The position numbers and the translations under genes were made by a program. DNA of 64,000 nt from NCBI GenBank assembly GCA_963741615.1, contig CAVUIU010000019.1:186001-250000 (forward strand), given 5' to 3'. Below are positions 35,225 through 44,165 of this stretch, piece by piece. Each line of letters starts with the position of its first letter. The stretch's first letter is position 1. Source of the stretch: UBA9676 sp963741615. GTDB lineage: Bacteria > Actinomycetota > Actinomycetes > Streptosporangiales > Streptosporangiaceae. The notes below the pieces were generated by a model. It was given only the letters and a program-made list of their open reading frames with translations, was not told where the DNA came from and did not search any database.

Positions 35225-36100
35225 TCACTCGACGATCTTGGAAATCGGCAGTTCGAGTATGTCCCTCGCGCCTGCCGCCTTCAGCGCCGGGATCAAGGTG
35301 TTGACCCCGCGTTTGGGCACGACGGTCTCGACAGCGTTCATGTCGCCCCTGGCCAGGGCCGTGATGGTCGGCGAGGACATGGCAGGGAGCATCTTCGTCA
35401 CCGCCTGCAGGCGGGCGCTGGGCACGTTGAGCTTGAGCAGCACGTTGCCGCGCGCACGGATCGCGCCCTGCAGCAGCAGCGCGATGTCCTCCATGGCCGC
35501 ACGCTTGTCCGCATCCGCGTAGGCGTCGGTGTTGGCTACCAGTTCGGTGTAGCTGGCGAGCAGCGTGTCCAGGATCCGCAGGCCGTTGCGCCGGAGCGAG
35601 GAGCCGGTCTCGGTGAGGTCGACGATCGCGTCCACGATGTCCGGCACCTTCGCCTCGGTGGCGCCGTGCGAGGGGATCACCATGGCCTTGACCCCGTTCG
35701 CCTCCAGATACCGGCCGGTCGTGACGGGCAGCTCGGTCGAGATCCGCACCCCGTCCGGCAGGTCGGTGACCGACCGCCAGGGCGACCCCTCGGGCACGGC
35801 GAGCACCACCCGCACCGGGTCGCTGGTCGCTTTCGAGTACTTCAGCTCGCCGAGCGAAGCGACCTCGGCACCTGTTTCCGTGATCCAGTCCCGGCCGGTG
35901 ATACCGAGGTCGAAAAGCCCGCGCTCGATGTAGGACGGGATCTCCTGTGGCCGCAGGAAGCGGACCCGGTCGATCCGCGGGTCGTCGATGGACGCATGGT
36001 AGTCACGATCGGAGGAGCGGCGGACGGTGAGGTCCGCCGCGTCGAACAGCTCCAGGGTTGCCCGTTCCAGCGAGCCTTTGGGGAGAACCAGGGAGAGCAC
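35225..36100 (-). CDS. hisG: ATP phosphoribosyltransferase, long form
   Basis: HisG condenses ATP with PRPP in the first step of histidine synthesis and is feedback-inhibited by histidine through a C-terminal domain. The GTG at 36100 starts LSLVLPKGSLERATLELF, where the family begins, and gives 291 residues, the long form that needs no HisZ. The PRPP-binding region DAIVDLTETGSSLRRNGLRI is present in the middle, and the regulatory domain ends AAGARDILELPISKIVE. The usual actinobacterial neighbour hisE is not found between ribH and hisG. Confidence 0.95.
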   Translation of the reverse strand: MLSLVLPKGSLERATLELFDAADLTVRRSSDRDYHASIDDPRIDRVRFLRPQEIPSYIERGLFDLGITGRDWITETGAEVASLGELKYSKATSDPVRVVLAVPEGSPWRSVTDLPDGVRISTELPVTTGRYLEANGVKAMVIPSHGATEAKVPDIVDAIVDLTETGSSLRRNGLRILDTLLASYTELVANTDAYADADKRAAMEDIALLLQGAIRARGNVLLKLNVPSARLQAVTKMLPAMSSPTITALARGDMNAVETVVPKRGVNTLIPALKAAGARDILELPISKIVE

Positions 36101-36171
36101 CGCACAGCCTTTCGTCGGGGTAGCCACGGTGCGGCGAGCGCCGCACAAAGGACCAGGGCCGCAGGCGACGA

Positions 36172-36693
36172 TCAATGTCGCGGCCGGCCCGCGCCCTCCG
36201 GGGCCGCGCCGCGGGCTCCGGGCCCACGCAGCGAGCGGAGAACGATCGCGGTGCCGAGAGCTGCCACTACCGCCTCCCATCCCTTGTCCTCGATGCTGCC
36301 TCCCAGCCCGCAGCGTGCCCGGGCCTGCTCCAGGGTGTCACAGGTCAGCACCCCGTTGCCAACCGGCGTCCCCGCGTCCAGGGCGACCCTGGCCAGCCCA
36401 TAGGTGACGGCGTCGCAGACGTAATCGAAATGAGGCGTGCCGCCGCGGATCACCGCACCGAGGCAGACGACGGCGTCGTGGCGGGCGGCCAGTTCGGCCG
36501 CCACCACCGCGAGCTCGAGCGCCCCCGGCACCCGGACCACCGGCGGGCTGTCGGCCCCGCATGCCTTCGCCGCCGCCAGCGCGCGCTCCACCAGCGCGTC
36601 GGTGATTCCCGCATGCCAGCGGGTGGCTGCGATGGCCAGGGTGAGCCCCGCCGCGTCCACCGGGCCTGCGGCAGGGCGCCCGGCGCCGCTCAC
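36172..36693 (-). CDS. ribH: 6,7-Dimethyl-8-ribityllumazine synthase
   Basis: RibH joins the ribityl-amino-uracil and butanone phosphate intermediates of riboflavin synthesis. From GTG 36693, whose codon overlaps the ribBA stop as GTGA, it is 173 residues. Conserved stretches are ATRWHAGITDALVERAL, VRVPGALELAVVAAELA, LGAVIRGGTPHFDYVCDAV and GVLTCDTLEQARARCG. The C-terminal 15 residues are Gly/Ala/Arg-rich. Confidence 0.95.
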   Translation of the reverse strand: MSGAGRPAAGPVDAAGLTLAIAATRWHAGITDALVERALAAAKACGADSPPVVRVPGALELAVVAAELAARHDAVVCLGAVIRGGTPHFDYVCDAVTYGLARVALDAGTPVGNGVLTCDTLEQARARCGLGGSIEDKGWEAVVAALGTAIVLRSLRGPGARGAAPEGAGRPRH

Positions 36694-38153
36694 CCCTCCG
36701 CCACGGCGCCGGCCCGGGTCACCGGCCCGGCAGAGGTCACCGGCCCGGCAGAGGTCACGGGCGCGGCCCGGGTCACGGGCCCGGCAGGGGCCCCGGGCGC
36801 GGGAAGCCCGTCGATCTGGTGCCCCAGGCGGTCCCGCTTGGCGATAAGGTAGCGCAGGTTCTCCGGCGTCGGCGTGACCGGGATCGGCACCCGGCCTGCC
36901 ACCTCGACGCCGAACCCGGAAAGGCCACGGACCTTCGCGGGATTGTTGGTGAGCAGCCGGACCGAACGCACACCGAGATCGGCGAGGATCTGCGCCCCGG
37001 TGGAGTACTCGCGGGCATCGGCCGGCAGCCCCAGCTCCAGGTTGGCGTCCACGGTGTCGACGCCGCTGTCCTGCAGGTGGTAGGCCCGCAGCTTGGACAG
37101 GAGCCCGATCCCGCGGCCCTCGTGCCCACGCAGGTACAGCACGATCCCCCGGCCCTCGGCGGCGACAGCTGCCATCGCCGCGTCGAGCTGGACGCCGCAG
37201 TCGCAGCGCAGCGAGCCGAGCACGTCCCCGGTCAGGCACTCCGAGTGCACCCGGACCAGGACACGCTCGCCATCGCCGAGGTCGCCGTAGATCAGCGCGA
37301 CGTGCTCGGTCCCGTCCAGGTGGTTCTGGTATCCCAGGGCCCGCCACTCGCCGTGCGCGTTCGGCAGCCTGGTCTCGACGATCCGGCGGACCATCCGCTC
37401 CGAGTGGCGCCGGTACTCGATGAGCTGTGCGATCGAGATCAGGGCCAGGCCGTGCTTGTCCGCGAAGGCCCGCAGCGCGGGCAGGCGGGCCATGGTCCCG
37501 TCGTCATTGACCACCTCCGCCAGCGCGCCGGCCGGGTTGAGCCCGGCCAGCCTGGCGAGGTCCACCGCCGCCTCGGTGTGGCCGGGGCGGCGCAGCACCC
37601 CGCCCTCGGTGTAGCGCAGCGGGAAGATGTGGCCGGGCCGGACAAGCTCATAGGGCTCGGTCGCGGAATCCACCAGCACCCGCACCGTCCTCGCGCGGTC
37701 GGCGGCCGAGATGCCGGTGGTGACCCCGTCGCGGGCGTCCACGCTGACGGTAAACGCCGTGCGCATGCGCTCGTTGTTCTGCGCGGTCATCAGCGGCAGT
37801 TGGAGCCGGTCGAGGTCCTGCCCGGTCAGCGGGACACAGATCACGCCGCTCGTGTGCCTGATCATGAACGCCATCAGGCTCGGCGTCATCTTGCTCGCCG
37901 CGACGATGATGTCGCCCTCGTTCTCGCGGTTGGCGTCGTCGACCACCACCACCGGGCGGCCGGCGGCGATGTCGGCGACGGCCCGCTCGACGCTGTCCAG
38001 CGGGCTCGGATCGGCCACCGGCGCGGCCGGGGCGCCGTTGTCCGGGTCACCGGGGGCCGGGAAGCTGCCGGCCGGAAGGCTGTCGGCCTGCGCGCCGTTT
38101 TCCGGGTCACCGGGGGCCGGGGCCGCGCTTGTCGCCGGAGTGACGCCGATCAT
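36690..38153 (-). CDS. ribBA: Bifunctional DHBP synthase / GTP cyclohydrolase II
   Basis: RibBA supplies both early branches of riboflavin synthesis. The N-terminal domain (about 52-255) makes DHBP (VDDANRENEGDIIVAA, HTSGVICVPL, RPGHIFPLRY, GHTEAAVDLARLAG). The C-terminal domain opens the GTP ring, with zinc ligands in HSECLTGDVLGSLRCDCG and the GTP-binding GHEGRGIGLLSK. Extra low-complexity stretches lie at both ends: an APGDPxNGA duplication in the first 40 residues and a hexapeptide GPVTSA repeat in the last 33. Both ends overlap neighbours by 4 nt. Confidence 0.95.
   Translation of the reverse strand: MIGVTPATSAAPAPGDPENGAQADSLPAGSFPAPGDPDNGAPAAPVADPSPLDSVERAVADIAAGRPVVVVDDANRENEGDIIVAASKMTPSLMAFMIRHTSGVICVPLTGQDLDRLQLPLMTAQNNERMRTAFTVSVDARDGVTTGISAADRARTVRVLVDSATEPYELVRPGHIFPLRYTEGGVLRRPGHTEAAVDLARLAGLNPAGALAEVVNDDGTMARLPALRAFADKHGLALISIAQLIEYRRHSERMVRRIVETRLPNAHGEWRALGYQNHLDGTEHVALIYGDLGDGERVLVRVHSECLTGDVLGSLRCDCGVQLDAAMAAVAAEGRGIVLYLRGHEGRGIGLLSKLRAYHLQDSGVDTVDANLELGLPADAREYSTGAQILADLGVRSVRLLTNNPAKVRGLSGFGVEVAGRVPIPVTPTPENLRYLIAKRDRLGHQIDGLPAPGAPAGPVTRAAPVTSAGPVTSAGPVTRAGAVAEG
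36711..36790 (-). repeat. 18-nt tandem repeat in the ribBA tail
   Basis: Units around ggcccggcagaggtcacc recur three to four times in frame and encode the Gly-Pro-Val-Thr-Ser-Ala tail of RibBA just before the ribH start. Confidence 0.75.
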
Positions 38154-38803
38154 GGCCGCACCGCCGTTTCCCGGCCGGCCAGCAGCCGCTCCACGTACTT
38201 CCCGATCACATCAACCTCCAGATTGACCCTGCTGCCCGGCGGGGCGCTGCCGAGCGTGGTCCCGGACAGGGTGGCGGGAATGAGGCTCACCTCGAACCAG
38301 GCCGGCTCACCGTCACGGCCGCCGCCCACCGCGGATACGGTCAGGCTCACCCCGTCCACGGCCACCGATCCCTTTTCCACGATGTACCTGGCCAGGCCTG
38401 CCTGGTCCGCCTGGCCCGCCTGGCCAGGCGGGATCGCGATCCGCACCACGTCCCAGTGCTCGGCCGGGCTGCGCGACATGATCCCGGCGACGCCATCGAC
38501 GTGGCCCTGGACCAGGTGCCCGCCGAGGCGGCCACCGACGCGGAGCGGGCGTTCCAGGTTGACGGGCGAGCCGGGCGCCAGCGCACCGAGCGTCGTGCGG
38601 GCCAGGGTCTCGGCCATGACGTCGGCGGTGAAGGCGGGACCGGAGGCCGCTGTGACGGTGAGGCAGACCCCGTTGACCGCGATGGAATCACCAAGACCGA
38701 TGTCGGCGGTGACCCGGGGGCCCCGCACCGTGACGGTGGCCGCCCCGGCATGCCTGTCCACCGCGACGACCTCGCCGCATTCCTCCACGATTCCGGTGAA
38801 CAT
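38150..38803 (-). CDS. ribE: Riboflavin synthase alpha subunit
   Basis: It forms riboflavin by dismutation of two lumazine molecules. From ATG 38803, preceded by GGAGGAGGG, it is 217 residues with the two lumazine-binding repeats: MFTGIVEECGEVVAVDRH with SIAVNGVCLTV, and HLVQGHVDGVAGI with VAVDGVSLTVSAVGG. It is the first gene behind an FMN riboswitch. The reductase/deaminase ribD, often first in such operons, is absent here. Confidence 0.95.
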   Translation of the reverse strand: MFTGIVEECGEVVAVDRHAGAATVTVRGPRVTADIGLGDSIAVNGVCLTVTAASGPAFTADVMAETLARTTLGALAPGSPVNLERPLRVGGRLGGHLVQGHVDGVAGIMSRSPAEHWDVVRIAIPPGQAGQADQAGLARYIVEKGSVAVDGVSLTVSAVGGGRDGEPAWFEVSLIPATLSGTTLGSAPPGSRVNLEVDVIGKYVERLLAGRETAVRP

Positions 38804-38889
38804 CCGCGTTCCCTCCTCCGGTCTGCAGGCCCCGGGGGTACGCGCGGATGCGCGAGCGCGAACCGTCCGGCATGGCCGGCCGGCCGCGC

Positions 38890-39025
38890 GCGTGCTGCCT
38901 CCCATCCGGACTTTCACCGTCGGTCCTGGGATTCCACCAGGTCAACCGGCCATTGGCATGGAACGCCTTCGGCCGGGTCGCGGACTGTCACCGCCGGCTC
39001 GGAGTTTCACCGACCCCGGAGCACG
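38890..39025 (-). ncRNA. FMN riboswitch (RFN element)
   Basis: The minus strand contains the conserved RFN blocks in order: GGGTCGGTGAAACTCC, AGCCGGCGGTGACAGTCC, GCGACCCGGCC, then the variable stem, CCTGGTGGAATCCCAGG and CCGACGGTGAAAGTCC followed by GGATGGGAG. It lies about 90 nt before ribE and would repress the rib genes when FMN is plentiful. The GC-rich region between 38804 and 38890 can form alternative stems and includes the ribE ribosome site. Confidence 0.95.
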
Positions 39026-39113
39026 CTTTCACTTCCGTCAACCAGTGTGCCACGAGCGGTATTCCGCCCTGGTATGGCCGGCCTCCCCGGCCTGCTGACA
39101 GATCCCGGCGCGC

Positions 39114-40499
39114 TCAGCCCCGGCTGCCCGCGCGGCCCGGTTCTGGCTGCCCCCGCACTTCGGCGATGCGCCGGCCCAGAAAGTCCCGTTCCGCGCTGTT
39201 CTCCGTGAGGGCGAGGGCAGCCCGGTAGGCCTGCGCGGCCTCCTCCCGGCGGCCGAGGCGGCGCAGCAGGTCCGCCTTTGCGGCAGGCAGGTACCGGTAG
39301 TCAGCCAGGCGGCCGTCGGCCTCCAGCTCATGGATTTGCGCCAGCCCCGCTTCGGGCCCCTCGGCCAGCGCCAGGGCGACAGCCCGGTTCAGTGCCACCA
39401 CCGGGGACACCCACACCGCGAGCAGGGCGTCGTAAAGCTGGACGATCTGCCGCCAGTCGGTTTCCGCGTAGCTCGGGGCCTCGGCGTGCAGGGCGGCGAT
39501 CGCGGCCTGCAGCGCGAACCTTCCCGGGTGCCCTCCCCGCAGCGCGCCGGGCACCAGCGCGGTCCCCTCCGCGATCGCGTCACGGTCCCAGCGGGACCGG
39601 TCCTGCTCGGCCAGCAGCAGCAGCCGCCCGTCCGGGCCGGCCCGGGTCACCCGCCGGGCGTCGGTGAGCAGCAGGAGGGCGAGCAGCCCGCGGACCTCGC
39701 GTTCGTCGGGCATGAGCGAGGCCAGCATCCGCGCCAGGTCGATGGCCCGCTCGACCAGATCGTCGCGGACCAGGTTCTCCCCCGCCGGCGCGGTATGCCC
39801 GGTGGTGTACAGCAGGTGCACCACGGTGAGCACCGCATCGAGGCGGTCGGGAAGCTCGGCGGCGCCGGGCACACGGTAGGCGATCCTGGCCGCGGAGATC
39901 TTCTTCTTGGCACGGGTCACCCTGGCGGCCATCGTCGGCTCCGGGACCAGGAAGGCCTGCGCAATCTCGGTGGTGGTCAGCCCGCACACCAGCCGCAGGG
40001 TGAGCGCGACCTGGGCCTCCCTGGCCAGCGCGGGGTGACAGCAGGTGAAAACGAGCCGGAGCCGGTCGTCGGGGATCACGTCATCCTCCCCCGGTGCTGA
40101 CGTGGGCGGGGAAGAGCCCGCGACGGGCGGGACAGGCTCGATGAGCAGCGGCAGCTTGCCGCGCAGGGTCCGGTCACGCCGCAGTGCGTCGATGGCGCGC
40201 CGCCGGGCCGCGGTGGTCAGCCAGGCCCCGGGGTTGCGCGGTACGCCCTGCCGGGACCAGGCGTCCAGCGCCGCCACATAGGCGTCCTGGACGCATTCCT
40301 CGGCGAGATCGATGTCGCCGGCGACACGCGCCGTCGCGGCGAGCACGAAGGCCCACTCGCGACGGTGCGCGTCGGCGACGGCGGCGGCGGAGTCGGCCCC
40401 GGGCCGGGTCTCCGCCCGGCCCTGCCCTTCCCGGGGCCCGGCATCGGCCCCCGCGCCCGGGTTCTCACCCGCCGCGCCCCGGTCCCGCGCGGTGCTCAC
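39114..40499 (-). CDS. ECF sigma factor of the ECF42 type, with C-terminal extension
   Basis: A 461-residue sigma-70-family protein. Region 2 has LAEECVQDAYVAALDAW and PGAWLTTAARRRAIDALRR; region 4 has ALTLRLVCGLTTTEIAQAF followed by EPTMAARVTRAKKKI. The remaining 260 residues are a helical extension with TPR-like repeats ending in LTENSAERDFLGRRIAE, the hallmark of group ECF42. No anti-sigma gene is present. The adjacent upstream gene encodes a DGPF/YCII protein, the usual partner. In known cases the extension, not an anti-sigma factor, controls activity. Confidence 0.93.
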   Translation of the reverse strand: MSTARDRGAAGENPGAGADAGPREGQGRAETRPGADSAAAVADAHRREWAFVLAATARVAGDIDLAEECVQDAYVAALDAWSRQGVPRNPGAWLTTAARRRAIDALRRDRTLRGKLPLLIEPVPPVAGSSPPTSAPGEDDVIPDDRLRLVFTCCHPALAREAQVALTLRLVCGLTTTEIAQAFLVPEPTMAARVTRAKKKISAARIAYRVPGAAELPDRLDAVLTVVHLLYTTGHTAPAGENLVRDDLVERAIDLARMLASLMPDEREVRGLLALLLLTDARRVTRAGPDGRLLLLAEQDRSRWDRDAIAEGTALVPGALRGGHPGRFALQAAIAALHAEAPSYAETDWRQIVQLYDALLAVWVSPVVALNRAVALALAEGPEAGLAQIHELEADGRLADYRYLPAAKADLLRRLGRREEAAQAYRAALALTENSAERDFLGRRIAEVRGQPEPGRAGSRG

Positions 40500-40843
40500 C
40501 CGCCCGAAAGGTCCATGATCGGCCGGACCTCAACGCCGCCGAACCGCGCCGGGCAGAGCTTGGCGATGTCGAGCGCGTGATCCAGGTCGCGCGCCTCGAT
40601 CAGGTAATAGCCGCCCAGCGCCTCCTTGGTCTCGGCGAACGGGCCGTCGGTCACCACGTCGCCGCGGATGGTGGTCGCCGTGCTCGTCGGCTGCAGGGCG
40701 TTGCCAGAAACGATCTTGCCGCCCTTCTCCTCGACCTGCTGCGCGAAGCGGGTATGCGCCTCCATCACCTGCTGAAACACCTCAGGCGAGGCGGTGGCGT
40801 AGCCGTTCTCGTCCTCACAGATCAGGATCATGTACTCGGCCAT
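40496..40843 (-). CDS. DGPF/YCII-domain protein
   Basis: A 115-residue ferredoxin-like-fold protein, starting MAEYMILICEDENGYA. The sequence DGPFAETKEALGGYYLIEA carries the DGPF motif that names the family. Its stop overlaps the sigma factor start by 4 nt. Such pairs are typical of ECF42 systems, where the DGPF gene is often also the target of the sigma factor. The biochemical role is unknown. Confidence 0.92.
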   Translation of the reverse strand: MAEYMILICEDENGYATASPEVFQQVMEAHTRFAQQVEEKGGKIVSGNALQPTSTATTIRGDVVTDGPFAETKEALGGYYLIEARDLDHALDIAKLCPARFGGVEVRPIMDLSGG

Positions 40844-40998
40844 GACGGATGTCCTTCCACTGTCTCGATGGGAGCCGTCACCTATCCCGACGATCAGCCC
40901 CGCCCCAGATCGACAATCCACCGCGAGATTTCCGGGCGGGACCGGACGGCCGCGGCCTCCCCGTGGCAAGCAGACTACGCGTCCACGCCGCCGGGCCG

Positions 40999-41017
40999 CC
41001 GGCGGCTCGGCCGCCGG
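40999..41017 (-). terminator. Hairpin downstream of rpe
   Basis: CCGGCGGC pairs with GCCGCCGG around TCG about 95 nt after the rpe stop. It probably ends the transcript before the DGPF/sigma genes. Confidence 0.45.
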
Positions 41018-41111
41018 GCCGCCGGCCAGGAGCGGCGGGCAGCGGGTGACCGCCGCGGCGGTGGCAGCCCGCGGCCGGCCCCGGGGGGAAGGCTCCCGGG
41101 ATGCCGGGCCG

Positions 41112-41795
41112 TCAGCGGGCCCAGGTGGCGCGGGCGGTAGCGCGTTCGGCCTGGGCGCGCAGCCCCCGCACCGCCGCGGCCGGGTCGTCGGCGTTGTAGA
41201 CGGACGAGCCGGCCACGAACACGTCCGCCCCCGCCTCGGCACACCGCTCGATGGTCTGGCCGCTCACTCCGCCGTCCACCTGCAGCCAGACCGAGCCGCC
41301 GTGCCTGGCCACGAGCGCACGGGCGCGGCGCAGCTTCGGGAGCACGAGGTCCAGGAAAGGCTGGCCGCCAAATCCCGGCTCCACCGTCATGAGCAGCATC
41401 ATGTCGATCTCGGGCAGCAGGTCGGCGTAGGGCTCGACCGGCGTGGCGGGGTTGAGCGCCAGCCCCGCGCGGGCACCGGCCGACCGGATCATCCGCAGCA
41501 GGCGGACCGGCTGCCGGGCGGCTTCCACGTGCACGGTGACGTTGCGCGCCCCGGCCTCGGCATAGGCCGGTGCCCAGCGGTCGGGATCGGTGATCATCAG
41601 ATGGCAGTCGAGCGGCAGACCGGTGTGCTTGAGCAGTGACTCCACCACCGGCAGGCCGATGGTGAGGTTGGGCACGAAGTGGTTGTCCATGACGTCCACA
41701 TGCAGCCAGTCGGCCACCCCGGAAACCGCGTTGGCCTCGCTGGCGAGGCGGGCGAAGTCGGCGGACAGGATACTCGGCGCCATCTGGACGGCCAT
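41112..41795 (-). CDS. rpe: Ribulose-phosphate 3-epimerase
   Basis: Rpe interconverts ribulose 5-phosphate and xylulose 5-phosphate in the pentose phosphate pathway. The 227-residue TIM barrel has the metal-binding motifs SILSADFARLASE, WLHVDVMDNHFVPNLTIG, VDCHLMI-like PLDCHLMITDPDRW, MTVEPGFGGQPF and VDGGVSGQTI. It closes the conserved series that includes rsmB and fmt, although here the DUF2786 gene intervenes on the other strand. Confidence 0.96.
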   Translation of the reverse strand: MAVQMAPSILSADFARLASEANAVSGVADWLHVDVMDNHFVPNLTIGLPVVESLLKHTGLPLDCHLMITDPDRWAPAYAEAGARNVTVHVEAARQPVRLLRMIRSAGARAGLALNPATPVEPYADLLPEIDMMLLMTVEPGFGGQPFLDLVLPKLRRARALVARHGGSVWLQVDGGVSGQTIERCAEAGADVFVAGSSVYNADDPAAAVRGLRAQAERATARATWAR

Positions 41796-41976
41796 GGGCC
41801 GAGTGTAAACGGCGGCCCCCGCCCCGCGTGGGTGACGCCGGGGGTGAATCGCGGCTCACGCCGCCCCGTGGGAGCGGCCGGACCCGGTAAGGTGCGGCGC
41901 GTGACGCCCGTGGCGGAGACTGTCGCCGCCCGCCGGTAACGTTCGATCACACATTCGATCGAGACGGAGGCATTGC

Positions 41977-42711
41977 GTGAACTCCCAGGTAGCGGACCCC
42001 CTTCTCGCCCGCGTTCGCAAGCTGCTGGCCAAGGCGGAGGATGCCGGCGTCACCCCGGCCGAGGCACAGGCGCTGACCGCCAAGGCGGCGGAGCTGATGG
42101 CGAAGTACGGCATCGACCGCGCGCTGCTCGCCGCCGACCGGCCGGAGACCGACCGCCCGTCCGACCGGGTCATCGACGTCGGCAATCCCTGGGCCCGGGT
42201 CCAGGCGCACCTGCTGTGCGGCCTGGCCTCCGCGCTGCGCTGCCAGTGCGTCATCCTCCCGCACACCGGGCCGGGCTCCCGGATCCATCTCTTCGGCTTT
42301 TCGTCCGATATCGAGCGCACCGACGTCCTGTACACCTCGCTGCTCGTCCAGATGTGGCAGGGCCTGGCCGCCGCGCAGGTGCCCGCCTGGAGCCAGAGCC
42401 CACGGGCCTGGCGGCGCAGCTGGCTGCTCGGCTTCGCGACCGCGGTCGTGGCCCGCGTGCGCGCCGCGGAGCATGAGGCCACGAGCCGGGCGACCGCCCC
42501 GGCGTCCGGGTCCGGGTCACGGACGGCGCTGGTTCTCGCCGACCGCAGCCGGGTCATCCGCCACAACATCGAGCAGGCATACCCCATCACCCGCACCTCC
42601 CGGGTGACCTACAGCGGCAACGGTTACGGGGCCGGGTACACCGAGGGCCAGCGGGCCGACATCGGAACCACCCGGCTGCGCCGCGGCTCCGCCCGCGCCC
42701 TCAGCCGGTAG
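41977..42711 (+). CDS. DUF2786 domain protein
   Basis: A 244-residue protein of unknown function. The DUF2786 signature fills the first 45 residues (LLARVRKLLAKAEDAGVTPAEAQALTAKAAELMAKYG, read in two parts). The rest is alpha/beta with YGAGYTEGQRADIGTTRL near the end. The GTG at 41977 follows GGAGG. Upstream, TTCGATC occurs twice 13 nt apart (about 41942-41962), a possible operator. It is on the opposite strand to its neighbours, and its last 11 nt overlap rsmB. Confidence 0.85.
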   Translation: MNSQVADPLLARVRKLLAKAEDAGVTPAEAQALTAKAAELMAKYGIDRALLAADRPETDRPSDRVIDVGNPWARVQAHLLCGLASALRCQCVILPHTGPGSRIHLFGFSSDIERTDVLYTSLLVQMWQGLAAAQVPAWSQSPRAWRRSWLLGFATAVVARVRAAEHEATSRATAPASGSGSRTALVLADRSRVIRHNIEQAYPITRTSRVTYSGNGYGAGYTEGQRADIGTTRLRRGSARALSR

Positions 42712-44164
42712 CGCCCACCCGGGGCGCCGGGGCGCGCCGGAGCAGGGCGAGGAAGATGGCGTCCGTGCCGTGCCGGTGCGGCCAGAACTGCGCGTACCCA
42801 CGCTCAGGCTCCGGGTGCCCCGGGCGTTCCGGGCACCGCAGGCCGGGGACTTCCGCGAGCACGGCAGGCGCGTCCAGCACGGCCACGTCGTCCCGGCCGC
42901 GCAGCACGTCGGCCACGACCGCACGCGTCTCATCGAGGTGCGGGGAGCACGTCACGTACGCGACCGCGCCGCCCGGGCGGGCCGCGTCCAGGGCGCTGGC
43001 CAGCAGCCGCCGCTGAAGGCCGCCGAGGGCCGCCACCTCGGCCGGCGTCTTGCGCCAGCGCGCCTCCGGCCGCCTGCGCAGCGCGCCGAGGCCAGAACAC
43101 GGCACGTCCGCGATGACCCGGTCGAACGTCCCGGGCCGCCACGCGGGGACGGTGCCATCCGCCACCACCACGCCAGCCGCGCCGGTGACGGCGGCGCTCA
43201 CCAGCCGCGCCCGGTGCAGGCGGGCGTCGGCGGCGAGCAGCCGGGCATCCCCCCGCGCCGCGAGCCCCGACAGCAGCCGGGCCTTGCCGCCCGGCCCGGC
43301 GCACAGGTCGAGCCAGCGCCGGTCCGGGCTGCCCACATCCACCCGGGTGAGCGCGAGCACGGCCAGCTGGCTGGCCTCATCCTGCACTGACGCGCGCCCC
43401 TGGCCGACCGCGGCGACCGCCGCCGGATCACCACGCTCCAGATAGGCGCCGAACGGGGACCAGCGTGCCGGCGCTGCCCCGGCGGCCACGAGTTCTGCCT
43501 GGTCGGCGAGCCCGGGGACGGCGCACAGGGATACCTGCGGCCGGCCGGTGGACGCGGCAAGCGCCGCCTCGGTCTGCGTGAACCCGGTCGCCGCGTCCTC
43601 GGCGAGTGCGTCGCTGAAGGCAGCCACGATCCAGGGCGGGTGGCTGTGGCGGACCGCCAGGTGGCCCAGGGGGTCGCGGGCACGGTCGGGCGCGATGGCG
43701 GCGATCCAGGCCTCCAGATCGCGGGTGGCCACCCGGCGCAGCACGGCATTGACGAAACCGGCCGGGCCCGGCCCGGCGACCTGCCTGACCAGGTCCACTG
43801 ACGTGGCCACCGCCGCATGCGCACCGACCCTGGTCGCGAGCAGCTGGTGCGTGCCGAGGCGGAGCACGTCGAGCACCGGCGGGTCGATCTGGGCGAGGCC
43901 GCGCGCGCTGCAGGCCGCGATCACGGCGTCGTAGGTGCCCTGCCCCCGCAGCGTCCCGTAGCTGAGTTCGGTGGCCAGGGCGGCGTCACGCCCGGTCAGC
44001 CCGTGCTCGCGCAGCAGGGCAGGCAGGAGCAGGTTCGCGTACGCGTCACGCTCACGCACCCCGCGCAGGACCTCGAAGGCCACCAGCCGGGCCGGGTCAC
44101 GGCGCGGGCGGGCAGCACCGGCGCGCTGCCCAGGGGACTTCCCGGTCGCGGGACCTCGTGCCAT
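42701..44164 (-). CDS. rsmB: 16S rRNA m5C967 methyltransferase RsmB
   Basis: A 487-residue RNA cytosine-C5 methyltransferase. The N-terminal NusB-like RNA-binding domain (about 20-160, including TELSYGTLRGQGTYDAVIA) is followed by the SAM domain with LCAGPGGKARLLSG. The two catalytic cysteines are in DVPCSGLGALRRRPEARW and VTCSPHLDETRAV. Its start lies 1 nt beyond the fmt stop region, so fmt and rsmB are cotranscribed. Confidence 0.95.
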   Translation of the reverse strand: MARGPATGKSPGQRAGAARPRRDPARLVAFEVLRGVRERDAYANLLLPALLREHGLTGRDAALATELSYGTLRGQGTYDAVIAACSARGLAQIDPPVLDVLRLGTHQLLATRVGAHAAVATSVDLVRQVAGPGPAGFVNAVLRRVATRDLEAWIAAIAPDRARDPLGHLAVRHSHPPWIVAAFSDALAEDAATGFTQTEAALAASTGRPQVSLCAVPGLADQAELVAAGAAPARWSPFGAYLERGDPAAVAAVGQGRASVQDEASQLAVLALTRVDVGSPDRRWLDLCAGPGGKARLLSGLAARGDARLLAADARLHRARLVSAAVTGAAGVVVADGTVPAWRPGTFDRVIADVPCSGLGALRRRPEARWRKTPAEVAALGGLQRRLLASALDAARPGGAVAYVTCSPHLDETRAVVADVLRGRDDVAVLDAPAVLAEVPGLRCPERPGHPEPERGYAQFWPHRHGTDAIFLALLRRAPAPRVGATG

Positions 44165-44165
44165 A

